A stretch of DNA of 64,000 bases, from contig CAWFZX010000007.1 of the NCBI GenBank assembly GCA_963820375.1, positions 1 through 64,000 of the forward strand, in the 5' to 3' direction. The first letter of the stretch is position 1. Each line of letters opens with the position of its first letter. The notes under the pieces were generated by a model. It worked only from the letters and a program-made list of their open reading frames with translations, searched no databases and was not told the origin of the DNA. A program made the translations under genes and the position numbers. Source of the DNA: AWTP1-13 sp963820375. GTDB taxonomy: Bacteria; Pseudomonadota; Alphaproteobacteria; Rhizobiales; Hyphomicrobiaceae. Shown here one piece after another: positions 8,916-17,719 of this stretch.

Positions 8916-9400
8916 CGGGATCCTCCAGCCAGCCACGGGTCGTTGCGACATGGGCGTACGGGGCGCCACCAGCCTGCGCTGGAGCCTCCAAGTGCTTCGA
9001 GCCCCCAAGTGCTCGGAGCCCCCAAGTGCTCTCGCACTACGGTGTACGCTGGCGACTGGATTTCGGATCGATGGCCGGCGCACGATGCTCGGCAAGAGGC
9101 ATTTCAAAATCGCGTTACTGCGACGCTGCGCCCCCCAGGGACACCGGTGGCAACTTGACCTGTGCCGAGCGTGAGCGCGCTTAAAGCGCACAACCCCACG
9201 GGTAGCCTTTGCGCCTGCCTGCATGTCAGCAACGAGGCTGGGCACTTCCGCGCCGCGTCGTTGCCGCGCCGCTCGCAATTGTGCGGTGCCGGTCCCCTGC
9301 CACAATAGGTCAAGACCTGCGACCCGGCATCTCAGTTTGACGAAAAAGCCAAACCGCCAAGGTCGAGCAATGCCGGCATTATTCTTGAACGAGGGATGCC
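8916..9400. other. Upstream region of the ECF sigma gene, about 485 bases
   Basis: This stretch lies between the sigma gene and the end of the sugar-ABC ATPase gene. Its one striking element is a set of three 17-bp tandem repeats at 8982-9032, annotated separately. The long in-frame extension of the sigma ORF through here lacks recognisable protein content, and the 17-bp repeat unit would shift frame, which argues against coding. Confidence 0.5.
8982..9032. repeat. Three contiguous 17-bp tandem repeats
   Basis: The repeats are exactly contiguous at 8982-8998, 8999-9015 and 9016-9032. The consensus is GAGCCCCCAAGTGCTCK; copy 1 has T at the sixth base and TC at the end, copy 2 ends CG and copy 3 ends CT. 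They lie 67-117 bases upstream of the ECF sigma start on the minus strand. Seventeen bases is about 1.6 helical turns, so successive copies would not face the same side of the DNA. They may be protein binding sites or a replication-slippage product. Confidence 0.85.
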
Positions 9401-10525
9401 TCAACGCGGCAAGCTGCCATTGGCTGTCATCGAGTTTCCGGCTGCGTCGAACAGGTGAATGGCAGAGAGGTCCAGCGAAAGTGCGCGCCTTTCTCCCACT
9501 GCCATATCCGACTCCGGGCCGATGCGCGCCATCACGTCGTCAGCAACTCCTGCGATACGCGCGGCAACGATGGTCTCGGCACCAAGGGATTCGACCTGGA
9601 CGATCTCCGCTTCAACCCTCACGAACCTGTCACTGTTAGCGGTGCTCGCATGCTCCGCGATGCTCTCAGGACGAATGCCCAGGGTAACAGCAGCCCCGGC
9701 CGATAGCCGCGGGTAGCGCGCAGCCTTTAGCTCGATGGTCCCCTGGCCAAGCTCAACAACTAGCCCACCGTTCGCCCCCGCAATTCGCGCGGGCAGCAGA
9801 TTCATCGGCGGATTGCCGAGGAAGGAGGCAACGAAGGTGTTGGCCGGATGCTTGTAAACCTCAAGCGGGGGTCCGACTTGCACGATTTTGCCACCATCCA
9901 TAATGCAGATGCGCTGGCCGAGCGTCATCGCCTCGACCTGATCGTGGGTAACGTAGATCATGGTCGCGCCAAGCCGACGATGCAGCTTGCTGATTTCGCC
10001 ACGCGTCGACACGCGCAGCGAGGCATCGAGATTGGACAGCGGTTCGTCGAACAGAAACACCTTTGGGTCACGCACGATCGCCCGACCCAGCGCGACCCTC
10101 TGACGCTGGCCGCCCGAGAGCGCGTGCGGCTTGCGGTCAAGCAACGCCGACAGCCCCAGCGTGGCAGCGACAGCCGCAACTCGACGGCTGATTTCTGCAC
10201 GTTCGACGGCGCGCCGTTTGAGGCCAAATGCCAAATTATCGGCGACGCTCATGTGCGGATAAAGCGCGTAGGACTGAAACACCATGGCGATGTCGCGATC
10301 CTTGGCCGGCACCGCGTTGACGACGCGTCCGTCGATGGAGAGCGTCCCCGATGAGATCGATTCCAGACCGGCAATCATGCGCAGAGTAGTGGTTTTCCCG
10401 CAGCCTGAGGGGCCCAGCAGAACCATGAACTCGCCATGACGCACCTCGAGCGATACGGCATCGGCCGCGGCTGCATGTCCGTGGTCATAGACTTTGGTGA
10501 GCTTGTCCAGCGTAACGACCGCCAT
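9401..10525 (-). CDS. Sugar-type ABC transporter ATP-binding protein (MsmK/UgpC-like)
   Basis: This 374-residue ATPase powers the importer encoded by the next three genes upstream. Walker A is GPSGCGKTT, the signature is LSGGQRQRV, and Walker B ends in LFDEPLSNLDA. The C-terminal third, with the LGIRPESI segment, is the TOBE regulatory domain found in MalK, UgpC and MsmK. The ATG at 10525 is preferred; a GTG lies one codon before it. It is the last gene of the operon ordered binding protein, permease, permease, ATPase. It is cytoplasmic and bound to the membrane complex. Confidence 0.92.
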   Translation of the reverse strand: MAVVTLDKLTKVYDHGHAAAADAVSLEVRHGEFMVLLGPSGCGKTTTLRMIAGLESISSGTLSIDGRVVNAVPAKDRDIAMVFQSYALYPHMSVADNLAFGLKRRAVERAEISRRVAAVAATLGLSALLDRKPHALSGGQRQRVALGRAIVRDPKVFLFDEPLSNLDASLRVSTRGEISKLHRRLGATMIYVTHDQVEAMTLGQRICIMDGGKIVQVGPPLEVYKHPANTFVASFLGNPPMNLLPARIAGANGGLVVELGQGTIELKAARYPRLSAGAAVTLGIRPESIAEHASTANSDRFVRVEAEIVQVESLGAETIVAARIAGVADDVMARIGPESDMAVGERRALSLDLSAIHLFDAAGNSMTANGSLPR

Positions 10526-10535
10526 CACTGCAATC

Positions 10536-11354
10536 TCATTTTACGGCTCCGGCGGTCATGCCCTGAATCAATCGTTCGGAAAAAAAGGCATAAATCACGA
10601 CCACGGGAATGATGGCGATCATCAGACCCGTGGCAATCATGCCAACATCTTCCTGCGTATCACCAATGAAACGTTGGATCCCCAGCGGTAGCGTGCGGTT
10701 CGCCTCCTCGGTGATCAGCACCACGGCATAGAGAAACTCGTTCCACAGCAGGATGAAGTTGAGAATCACCGTGGTCGAAACCGCGGGAAGCGCGATCGGC
10801 AAGCTAACGCGCCAAAAGATCTCCCAGTCCGAATAGCCATCCATGCGTGCTGCATCGAACAAGTCAGACGGTATGCGCGCGAAGAAGCTTTCCAGAATAT
10901 AGATCGTCAGCGGCAGCTGAATGGCCACGTAGACCAGCGTTAGGCCGAGCTTGCTGTTGTAGAGGCCATATTGCACCAGGATCTGAAACAGCGAAATGAT
11001 GGTGATCTGCGGCGGAAAGATGATGGTCGAAAACAGCACAAAGTAGATCACTCGGTTAAAGCGAAAACGGTAGCGCGCCAGACAATGCGCTGCCATCGAT
11101 CCGACCAAGGTAAGGATCACGACGGCGCTCACGACCACCTGTGAGGAGTTGGAGAAGTAAACGCCATAGTTGGAGGTGAACCAAGCCTCGGCAAATTTGT
11201 CCCAGTGGGCGGGATTGGGCGGCGCAAAATGATTGCGGTGGATCTCCGTTGTAGTTCGCAGAGACAGCATGGCCGCCCATACGAATGGCCCCGCCGCAAA
11301 GGCCGTGTAAAGGCAGAGAACGAGCAATAAGACGGCACGCTTCAAAGCAGCCAT
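10536..11354 (-). CDS. Carbohydrate ABC transporter permease (MalG/UgpE family)
   Basis: This is a 272-residue inner-membrane permease with about six hydrophobic segments. It includes the cytoplasmic EAA loop that contacts the ATPase, visible as DAARMDGYSDWEIFWRVSLP. The N-terminus begins with a membrane segment near residues 8-28. It is separated by 9 bases from the second permease gene, so the two are cotranslated and should form a heterodimer. Substrate cannot be assigned beyond a sugar, polyol or glycerol-phosphate-like compound. Confidence 0.9.
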   Translation of the reverse strand: MAALKRAVLLLVLCLYTAFAAGPFVWAAMLSLRTTTEIHRNHFAPPNPAHWDKFAEAWFTSNYGVYFSNSSQVVVSAVVILTLVGSMAAHCLARYRFRFNRVIYFVLFSTIIFPPQITIISLFQILVQYGLYNSKLGLTLVYVAIQLPLTIYILESFFARIPSDLFDAARMDGYSDWEIFWRVSLPIALPAVSTTVILNFILLWNEFLYAVVLITEEANRTLPLGIQRFIGDTQEDVGMIATGLMIAIIPVVVIYAFFSERLIQGMTAGAVK

Positions 11355-11363
11355 AACCCCGCC

Positions 11364-12281
11364 TCAGTACTCAAGCTTCTGGCGTAGCCGGAACGTCCAG
11401 GTCAGGGTTAGGACGGCAGCAAGGACGATCACAAACCACACCGCAGCGATGGTCGAGGGATAACCGAGGTCAAAGGTCGTCCACTCGAAGGCACGCTTGT
11501 AGACGTAGGTCGAGACCGTCTCGGTCGCCCATAACGGGTTGCCCTTGGTCGTGATCCAAACGAGGTCAAAAATCTTCATCTTGCCGATGAAAGACAGGAC
11601 GACGAGATTGAGAAGAGTGGCGCGGAGCAAGGGCAGGATGACAAACACCAGCTTGCCACCCCAACCACAATTGTCGAGCTCCGCCGCTTCGAGAACCTCG
11701 CGCGGCAACGAGTGCAAGGCGGCAAGGAGGACGACCATATTGAAGCCGACCCACATCCAGCTGGTAACGAAAATCAGGGAGGGCAACGCGGTTTTGGGAT
11801 CGCCGAGCCAGGCCCTCGCCCAGTCGCCGAGACCGATTGCCCGCAAGGCCACATTCACCGGACCCCAATCGAAATTGTAGATCCACAGCCATAAAATGCC
11901 GACCACCACGTAGGACATCAGCACCGGCGTGAACCAGGCGATGCGGAAGAAGCGCGCGCCGGGTACCTTGGCATAAAGGGCCATGGCGAGCAGCAAAGCG
12001 ACCGAGACCTCGATCAGCGGCGAGGTGCATGCCCAAGTGATTGTGTTGCGTACGGATTTCCAGAAGATTTCGTCGCGCATCAGCTCGGCGTAGTTTGCAA
12101 GGCCGATTGCCTCATCGTGCCGCGGCAGCACCTTGTGGAAGCTGTTCCAGATCGTACGCACAGCCGGATAAGCCGTAAATGCGGCGTAGATCGTCAGCGA
12201 CGGCAACAGGAATATGCCAATCGTGCCCCAGGGCTTCCTGAGGCCGCTTTCCTGCAAACTCTGTTCGTTGCCGGCCGGCAT
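11364..12281 (-). CDS. Sugar ABC transporter permease (MalF/UgpA family)
   Basis: This is an inner-membrane permease of about 305 residues with six membrane helices and the EAA loop EAAELDNCGWGGKLVFVILP. The frame is open back to a TTG at 12356 whose TGA overlaps the end of the binding-protein gene. I chose the ATG at 12281 because the first helix begins soon after it and the extra N-terminus looks unlike the family. It should pair with the adjacent permease and the operon's ATPase. Confidence 0.88.
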   Translation of the reverse strand: MPAGNEQSLQESGLRKPWGTIGIFLLPSLTIYAAFTAYPAVRTIWNSFHKVLPRHDEAIGLANYAELMRDEIFWKSVRNTITWACTSPLIEVSVALLLAMALYAKVPGARFFRIAWFTPVLMSYVVVGILWLWIYNFDWGPVNVALRAIGLGDWARAWLGDPKTALPSLIFVTSWMWVGFNMVVLLAALHSLPREVLEAAELDNCGWGGKLVFVILPLLRATLLNLVVLSFIGKMKIFDLVWITTKGNPLWATETVSTYVYKRAFEWTTFDLGYPSTIAAVWFVIVLAAVLTLTWTFRLRQKLEY

Positions 12282-12352
12282 GCTGCCCTGCAGGGAGTAA
12301 GACCAGGAGGCAGGAGGCCGGCGCGACGTCGCGAAGGCCTCCCGCAAAGCCC

Positions 12353-13630
12353 TCAATAAGCCGACGTCATTTGCTTGACCGCGTCGTCGACGCTGATCGT
12401 GCCCGCCGGGAAGGCATTGTTCATCACTTGGATGAACACCTCCTTGGGCTTGCCGGTCATCACCTGGATGGGAATGCCGAAATGGTATTTCGCCTCAGCA
12501 TTGGTCTGCGCAATCATTTTGAAATAGTCGGCAGCTTGCGGACCAGTGAGCTTGGCCGGATCGCTCTTGATTCCGGTCTGCACCTGGACGTTGTCGAGCC
12601 AACGGTTGCCCATATCGAACGACGCAAACGAATTGAAAAAGGCCAGCACCTCCTTGGGATGCTTCGTCGCCGCGTTGCCGACATAGCTGCCGCCGATGGC
12701 AATCGAACGGCAGGCGTTGCACACCGCCCCGGGCACGGCGGGGAACTTCATGATGCCGAGGGGGAAATCCTTGGGTTGGCCACCCTTGTCTGGAGGATTG
12801 AAAGCACGCGACGTGTACCAACTGCCATTCAGGAACGTCAGCGCACCTGGATTGGTGTGAAAATAGATGTGCGATTCGGCGAGCTTCAGGGTGGTAAATG
12901 TCGTTGGCAAAAGGCCTGCCTCCGTCAGGCTGCGCAGCCACTTCAGCGTCTCCACCACGCGCGGCTCACTCCAAGCGAGCTTGCCGTTGAGCAGCCGGTT
13001 ATAGTCCTCGACGCCGAGCTTCTTGAGCAGGGCCTCATGTACGAGGTGCGCGCCGGGATAGGGACGATCGCCGACACCGAGCGCCATCGGCGTAATGCCC
13101 TTCGCCTTGGCCTTCTTGATCATTGCAAGGAAGGCATCGGCAGAGAGCTGGAGGTCGTTGGGCACCTCAACTCCAAGCTCAGCCATAATTTTCTTGTTGT
13201 AATAAAGTTCCACCGTCCAAGCCTCAAGCGGTAGCCCATAGGGCTTGCCCTTGTAGCTCCAGGCCTCTTTGGCCCACGGCTCGACGGCGGACCAACTGAG
13301 TTCGGAGAGATCGAGCAGGAACCCGTTCTCCATGTATTCGACCTGGTCTGGCTCGGCATAGAAAATGTCCGGTGCCTGACCGGCACGCAGGGCAGTTTTG
13401 AGACCGGCATAGAGCGCAGTCTTCTCGTACCACGTCTGCTTGAGCCTAATACCGGGGTTTTTGACCTCGAACTGTTTGATCGCCTCTTCTACGAATGTGC
13501 GCTTGGGCACCTCCGCCGCCCAATGGCTCCAAAACGTCAATTCTTTAACCTGCTGCGCCTGGCCAGCTCCTGCAAAACACGCAGCCAAAGCTGCGATGGT
13601 GATCAGCGTCAGGGGTTTCTTCAGCGGCAT
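12353..13630 (-). CDS. ABC transporter extracellular sugar-binding protein (family 1)
   Basis: This is a 425-residue periplasmic substrate-binding protein and the first gene of the importer operon. It has a signal peptide with basic MPLKK, a hydrophobic core and cleavage near GAGQAQQ. The family 1 signature near residues 80-97 includes GQAPDIFYAEPDQVEYM. The ATG has GGAGGAG three bases upstream. Two cysteines lie close together at VCNAC in the mature protein, which could form a disulfide. The ligand is not predictable; relatives bind oligosaccharides, polyols or glycerol-3-phosphate. Confidence 0.9.
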   Translation of the reverse strand: MPLKKPLTLITIAALAACFAGAGQAQQVKELTFWSHWAAEVPKRTFVEEAIKQFEVKNPGIRLKQTWYEKTALYAGLKTALRAGQAPDIFYAEPDQVEYMENGFLLDLSELSWSAVEPWAKEAWSYKGKPYGLPLEAWTVELYYNKKIMAELGVEVPNDLQLSADAFLAMIKKAKAKGITPMALGVGDRPYPGAHLVHEALLKKLGVEDYNRLLNGKLAWSEPRVVETLKWLRSLTEAGLLPTTFTTLKLAESHIYFHTNPGALTFLNGSWYTSRAFNPPDKGGQPKDFPLGIMKFPAVPGAVCNACRSIAIGGSYVGNAATKHPKEVLAFFNSFASFDMGNRWLDNVQVQTGIKSDPAKLTGPQAADYFKMIAQTNAEAKYHFGIPIQVMTGKPKEVFIQVMNNAFPAGTISVDDAVKQMTSAY

Positions 13631-13863
13631 GGGCTCCTCCAGCGTTCTGCGAAGCGCCGCGGCGACCTTGCTGGCCGCTCTTATCCGAAACTCGAGGCCG
13701 GCGCTTCGGCTGCGAGGCTAGGGTCCACCCATGCGGGCGTCAACCATGGTGAACTGGCCCACAACGGGGCGATGCGGCGCACGCGCAAATGGCTGCTGGC
13801 GCACCAGTGTCTTTCCACGCCAGGTCGACGCTTCGATTTGACCAGCGAGGCGTCCTGCCCCGG

Positions 13864-14847
13864 TCATGCGACGTCGCCAGAACGCAAGTGACAGGCAGCG
13901 AAGTGGCCAGGCTGCAATTGGCGCATCAGCGGCGCCTCCTGGCGGCAGCGAGCCATCGCATAGGGGCAACGCGTGTGGAAGTGGCAACCGGCGGGCGGAT
14001 TGATCGGACTGGGCACGTCACCTTGCAAGACGATGCGCTGGGAAATAGCGGCGGGCTCCGGCACCGGAACCGCGGAAAGGAGGGCTTCAGTATAGGGGTG
14101 CTGGGGGTTGGCGAAGACGGAGCGCTTGTCTCCCAGTTCGACAATGCGGCCAAGGTACATGACGGCAACTCGGTGTGAGATGTGTTCCACCACTGCCAGA
14201 TCATGCGCAATGAAAACGTAGGCAACGCCGAAATTCCTCTGCAGGTCGGCCAGTAGATTGATCACCTGTGCTTGCACCGATACATCGAGGGCGGAAACCG
14301 GCTCGTCGCACACGATCACCTCGGGCTTCAAAGCCAGCGCACGCGCAATCACCAGACGTTGGCGTTGTCCACCCGAGAATTCGTGCGGAAAGCGCACCAT
14401 CTGGTCAAGCCTCAGGCCGACCTGCTCGAACAGTTCGGCGACGCGGCGATCGACCTCAGTGCGCGCGAGCCGCTCGAAATTGCGCAATGGTTCGGCCACG
14501 ATGTCCTTGGCGCGCATGCGCGGGTTAAGCGAGGAGTAAGGGTCCTGGAATACCACCTGCAGACGACGGCGTCGCCGACGCATGGCGCGGCGGCTCAGAC
14601 CTTCTATGCGCTCACCATTTAGGTAGATTTGGCCAGCCGTCGGCTCGATCAGCTTTGAGATCATTTTGCCGGTGGTAGATTTTCCGCAACCCAACTCGCC
14701 AACCAAGCCGAGCGTTTCGCCAGAGCGCAACGCAAATGTAATGCCATCGACGGCACGCACGGTCCCGATTTGGCGGCCGAAGAAGCCGCGCCGTACAGGG
14801 AAGTGCTTTTTCAGATCGCGCACCTCCAGCACCGTTGTTGTCGGCAT
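13864..14847 (-). CDS. Peptide ABC transporter ATP-binding protein (OppF/DppF-like)
   Basis: This is one of the two ATPases of an oligopeptide-type importer, about 327 residues. The signature is FSGGQRQRL and Walker B ends in VCDEPVSALDVS. The C-terminal oligopeptide extension HFHTRCPYA carries the cysteine-rich motif typical of OppD/OppF. Walker A reads GELGCGKST: the usual serine at position 3 is leucine, while the essential lysine is kept. The start is the ATG at 14847, five bases after the OppD-like stop. A GTG at 14856 overlapping that stop as GTGA is an alternative. It is the last gene of the operon. Confidence 0.9.
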   Translation of the reverse strand: MPTTTVLEVRDLKKHFPVRRGFFGRQIGTVRAVDGITFALRSGETLGLVGELGCGKSTTGKMISKLIEPTAGQIYLNGERIEGLSRRAMRRRRRRLQVVFQDPYSSLNPRMRAKDIVAEPLRNFERLARTEVDRRVAELFEQVGLRLDQMVRFPHEFSGGQRQRLVIARALALKPEVIVCDEPVSALDVSVQAQVINLLADLQRNFGVAYVFIAHDLAVVEHISHRVAVMYLGRIVELGDKRSVFANPQHPYTEALLSAVPVPEPAAISQRIVLQGDVPSPINPPAGCHFHTRCPYAMARCRQEAPLMRQLQPGHFAACHLRSGDVA

Positions 14848-14852
14848 GATGG

Positions 14853-15863
14853 TCACGCGAGCCGGTCCGGCAGTCGGTCTGCTTCCCAACAGGCAACCCA
14901 ATGGCCCGCCGCTTTCTGTTCGAGTGGCGGATAGCCCTGCCGACAAGGCTCAGCAGCGTGCGCGCAGCGCGCGGCGAATATGCAACCCGGAATTGCCTCT
15001 CGCAGCGATGGGACAACGCCTGGAATTTCGGCCAGACGGACTTGCCCGTGGCTGACCAGAGAGGAGCGCAAGCGCGGCACCGAGCGCAGCAGCGCGCGCG
15101 TGTAGGGATGGCGCGGGCGCCTGAACAATGCCTCGACGGGAGCTTCTTCGACCTTGCGGCCGCCGTACATGACGACCACCCGTTGCGCCATTTCAGCGAC
15201 TAGGCCAAGGCTGTGCGTGATCAGGACAATCGCGGTCCCGGTCTTGGCCTTGAGCTGGCGCATCAGATCAAGGATCTGCGCCTGTACGGTGACATCTAGG
15301 GCGGTGGTGGGCTCGTCGGCAATAAGCAGCTTGGGATCGCAAGCCAGCGCCATGGCGATCATGACACGCTGACGCATGCCGCCAGAAAATTCGTGCGGGT
15401 ACTGTTGAATGCGTTGGGCGGCCTCCGGAATGCCCACCAAGCGCAGCATTTCCACCGCCCGCGCTTGCGCGGCGGTTTGGCTCAGGCCACGATGCAGCAC
15501 GAGTGTCTCGCTGATTTGCCGACCGATGCTGAGCACAGGATTGAGCGACGTCATCGGCTCCTGGAAAATCATCGATATCTCGTTGCCACGGATGGCGCGC
15601 ATCTGGCGCTCCGACAGCTGCAGAAGATCCTGACCCTGAAAGCGAATACGACCGGCGACGATGCGACCGGGCGGCGAAGCGATCAACCGCAACACCGAAA
15701 GCGAGGTTACGCTCTTGCCGCAACCGGACTCGCCGACCACCGCCAGCGTCTCACCCGGCAACACAGAAAACGAAACACCATCCACCGCACGCACGATGCC
15801 ATCGCGCGTGAAAAAGTGCGTTTTCAGATCCTCGATCTCGAGCAGCGGAGCGGGCGCGGCCAT
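14853..15863 (-). CDS. Peptide ABC transporter ATP-binding protein (OppD/DppD-like)
   Basis: This 336-residue ATPase has Walker A GESGCGKS, signature FSGGMRQRV and Walker B ending in IADEPTTALDVT. The C-terminal extension includes the cysteine pattern CIFAARCAHA, usual for OppD and DppD. The ATG at 15863 is chosen because it follows the permease stop by four bases; an earlier start at 15902 would overlap that gene. It works as a heterodimer with the OppF-like ATPase. Confidence 0.92.
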   Translation of the reverse strand: MAAPAPLLEIEDLKTHFFTRDGIVRAVDGVSFSVLPGETLAVVGESGCGKSVTSLSVLRLIASPPGRIVAGRIRFQGQDLLQLSERQMRAIRGNEISMIFQEPMTSLNPVLSIGRQISETLVLHRGLSQTAAQARAVEMLRLVGIPEAAQRIQQYPHEFSGGMRQRVMIAMALACDPKLLIADEPTTALDVTVQAQILDLMRQLKAKTGTAIVLITHSLGLVAEMAQRVVVMYGGRKVEEAPVEALFRRPRHPYTRALLRSVPRLRSSLVSHGQVRLAEIPGVVPSLREAIPGCIFAARCAHAAEPCRQGYPPLEQKAAGHWVACWEADRLPDRLA

Positions 15864-15867
15864 GGTC

Positions 15868-16758
15868 TTACATGTTGCGAGCAAGGCGTGGGTCGAGCGC
15901 ATCGCGCAATCCGTCGCCCAATAGATTGACCGACAAGACGGCGAGCGAGAGAAAGATGCCGGGAAAGAAGATCAGGTAGTTGGCGAGCTGGAAGAGCGAA
16001 CGGCCCTCAGCCATGATGTTGCCCCAGCTCGGGATGTTGAGTGGCGTACCGGCGCCGAGAAAAGACAAGATAGCCTCAGTTAGCATGGCGGACGCACAAA
16101 TGTACGTGCCCTGCACCAGCAACGGTGCGATCGTATTGGGCAGAATGTGGCGCAGCAGGATGCGCGGCGTGCGTGTGCCGCAGGCAATGGCTGCATCGAC
16201 GTAGGCTTGCTCGCGTAGGCTCAGGACGAGCCCCCGTATCAGGCGCACCACGCGCGGCACCTCGGTGACGGTGATAGCGATAATGACGTTCTCCAGACTG
16301 GCCTTGGTCAGTGCCATCAAGGCAATAGCCAGCAGCACTCCTGGAATGGACATCAAGCCGTCCATCACGCGCATCACCACCCCGTCGAGCCAGCGGCTGA
16401 AGCCGGTAACAAGACCGATCGCAAGCCCGATCGCCGTTGCCAGAATGGCGACCGACAAGCCAACCGCCAGCGAGATGCGAGCCCCGAATAGGACACGGCT
16501 GTAGACGTCCCGTCCCAGCATGTCGGTTCCGAACCAGTGCGCCTCCGACGGTTTGCGCAAACGGCGCACCGGTGAGATGGCCTGTGGGTCGACGGTGCCG
16601 AGAAAGGGAGCCAACACAGCCATCAGGATCAGCAACACGAGCACGACGGCGCCGATGATGGCGGTCGGGTGGCGGCGCATGGCCTCTTTGATACGCAGCC
16701 AGGTCGGAGAACGACTAGTCCCCACCAGCTTGGCGGGACTGCGTGCGATCGCGGTCAT
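15868..16758 (-). CDS. Peptide ABC transporter permease (OppC/DppC-like)
   Basis: This is an inner-membrane permease of about 296 residues. An N-terminal cytoplasmic stretch precedes the first helix (AIIGAVVLVLLILMAVLAPF). The OppC pattern HWFGTDMLGRDVYSRVLFGAR follows in the periplasmic part. The EAA loop is YVDAAIACGTRTPRILLRHI. The ATG at 16758 shares one base with the OppB-like stop in a TGATG overlap, which indicates translational coupling. Confidence 0.92.
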   Translation of the reverse strand: MTAIARSPAKLVGTSRSPTWLRIKEAMRRHPTAIIGAVVLVLLILMAVLAPFLGTVDPQAISPVRRLRKPSEAHWFGTDMLGRDVYSRVLFGARISLAVGLSVAILATAIGLAIGLVTGFSRWLDGVVMRVMDGLMSIPGVLLAIALMALTKASLENVIIAITVTEVPRVVRLIRGLVLSLREQAYVDAAIACGTRTPRILLRHILPNTIAPLLVQGTYICASAMLTEAILSFLGAGTPLNIPSWGNIMAEGRSLFQLANYLIFFPGIFLSLAVLSVNLLGDGLRDALDPRLARNM

Positions 16759-17699
16759 CAGTATTGAATCCGCGGATCGAAGCACCGATAGGAGAGGTCG
16801 ACTGCCAAATTGACCAAGACATAGACGGTGGAGAACAGCAGGATCACGCCCTGGATAATCGGGTAGTCTCGGCGCAGGATGGCATCCACGGTGAGACGGC
16901 CGATGCCGGGAATGGCAAACACGCTCTCCGTGACAACCACGCCGGAGATCAACAGCGCGATGCCAATGCCGATTATTGTCACAATCGGCACTGCCGCGTT
17001 CTTCAGAGCATGCCCGAGCAGCACCGCACTGGGTGCTAGTCCTTTGGCGTGCGCGGTGCGAACGTAATCCTGAGCAAGGACATCGAGCATGGTGGCGCGC
17101 GTGATGCGGGCGATCAGCGCAATGTAGATGGTGCCGAGGGCGATGGAGGGCAGAATCAAATGACTAAGCCAGGGCCAAAAGCCTTCTCGCAATGGCGTGT
17201 AGCCTTGCACCGGCAGCCAATCGAGGCCGATAGCAAAAATGTAGATCAAGACGTAGGCCAGCACAAAGACAGGCATCGAGAAGCCGGCAACGGAGAACAG
17301 CATCACCAGCCGATCGACGAATTTGCCGGCCTTCCAGGCGCCAATGACGCCCATTGGTACGGCAACAAGTACGGCGACGATCAAGGTGCATAAGGCAAGC
17401 GAGAGCGTCGGGCCGACACGTTGCCCGATCAGCTGTGTCACGGGAAGATTGGTGAAAATCGAAATGCCGAGGTCGCCTTGCAGCACGGCCGATGCCCATA
17501 CCCAAAAACGCGTGAGGAACGGCCGGTCCAGCCCCAGCTTCTCTCGGATTCGCTCGATGTCCTCGACCGTGGCGATGTCGCCGGCAATCACCGCCGCGGG
17601 ATCACCCGGCGTCAAGTAAAGCAAAGAGAATACGAAAAGCGCGACCATTCCGATCACCGGAATGGTCGCGAGCAGTCGACGGATGATATAGCCGAGCAT
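16758..17699 (-). CDS. Peptide ABC transporter permease (OppB/DppB-like)
   Basis: This 313-residue permease has the N-terminal family pattern MLGYIIRRLLATIPVIGMVA and six predicted helices. The cytoplasmic EAA-type loop is YVRTAHAKGLAPSAVLLGHA, the normal OppB/DppB form. It follows the substrate-binding protein gene after a 20-base gap and overlaps the OppC-like gene by one base. It forms the translocation pore with OppC. Confidence 0.92.
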   Translation of the reverse strand: MLGYIIRRLLATIPVIGMVALFVFSLLYLTPGDPAAVIAGDIATVEDIERIREKLGLDRPFLTRFWVWASAVLQGDLGISIFTNLPVTQLIGQRVGPTLSLALCTLIVAVLVAVPMGVIGAWKAGKFVDRLVMLFSVAGFSMPVFVLAYVLIYIFAIGLDWLPVQGYTPLREGFWPWLSHLILPSIALGTIYIALIARITRATMLDVLAQDYVRTAHAKGLAPSAVLLGHALKNAAVPIVTIIGIGIALLISGVVVTESVFAIPGIGRLTVDAILRRDYPIIQGVILLFSTVYVLVNLAVDLSYRCFDPRIQY

Positions 17700-17719
17700 G
17701 ACGCTCCGTCAGCCTAAGC

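Noticed and set aside
8310..9404. 364-residue form of the ECF sigma factor
   Set aside because: The N-terminal 163 residues have no sigma content and span the 17-bp tandem repeats; GGAGGA marks the start at 8915.
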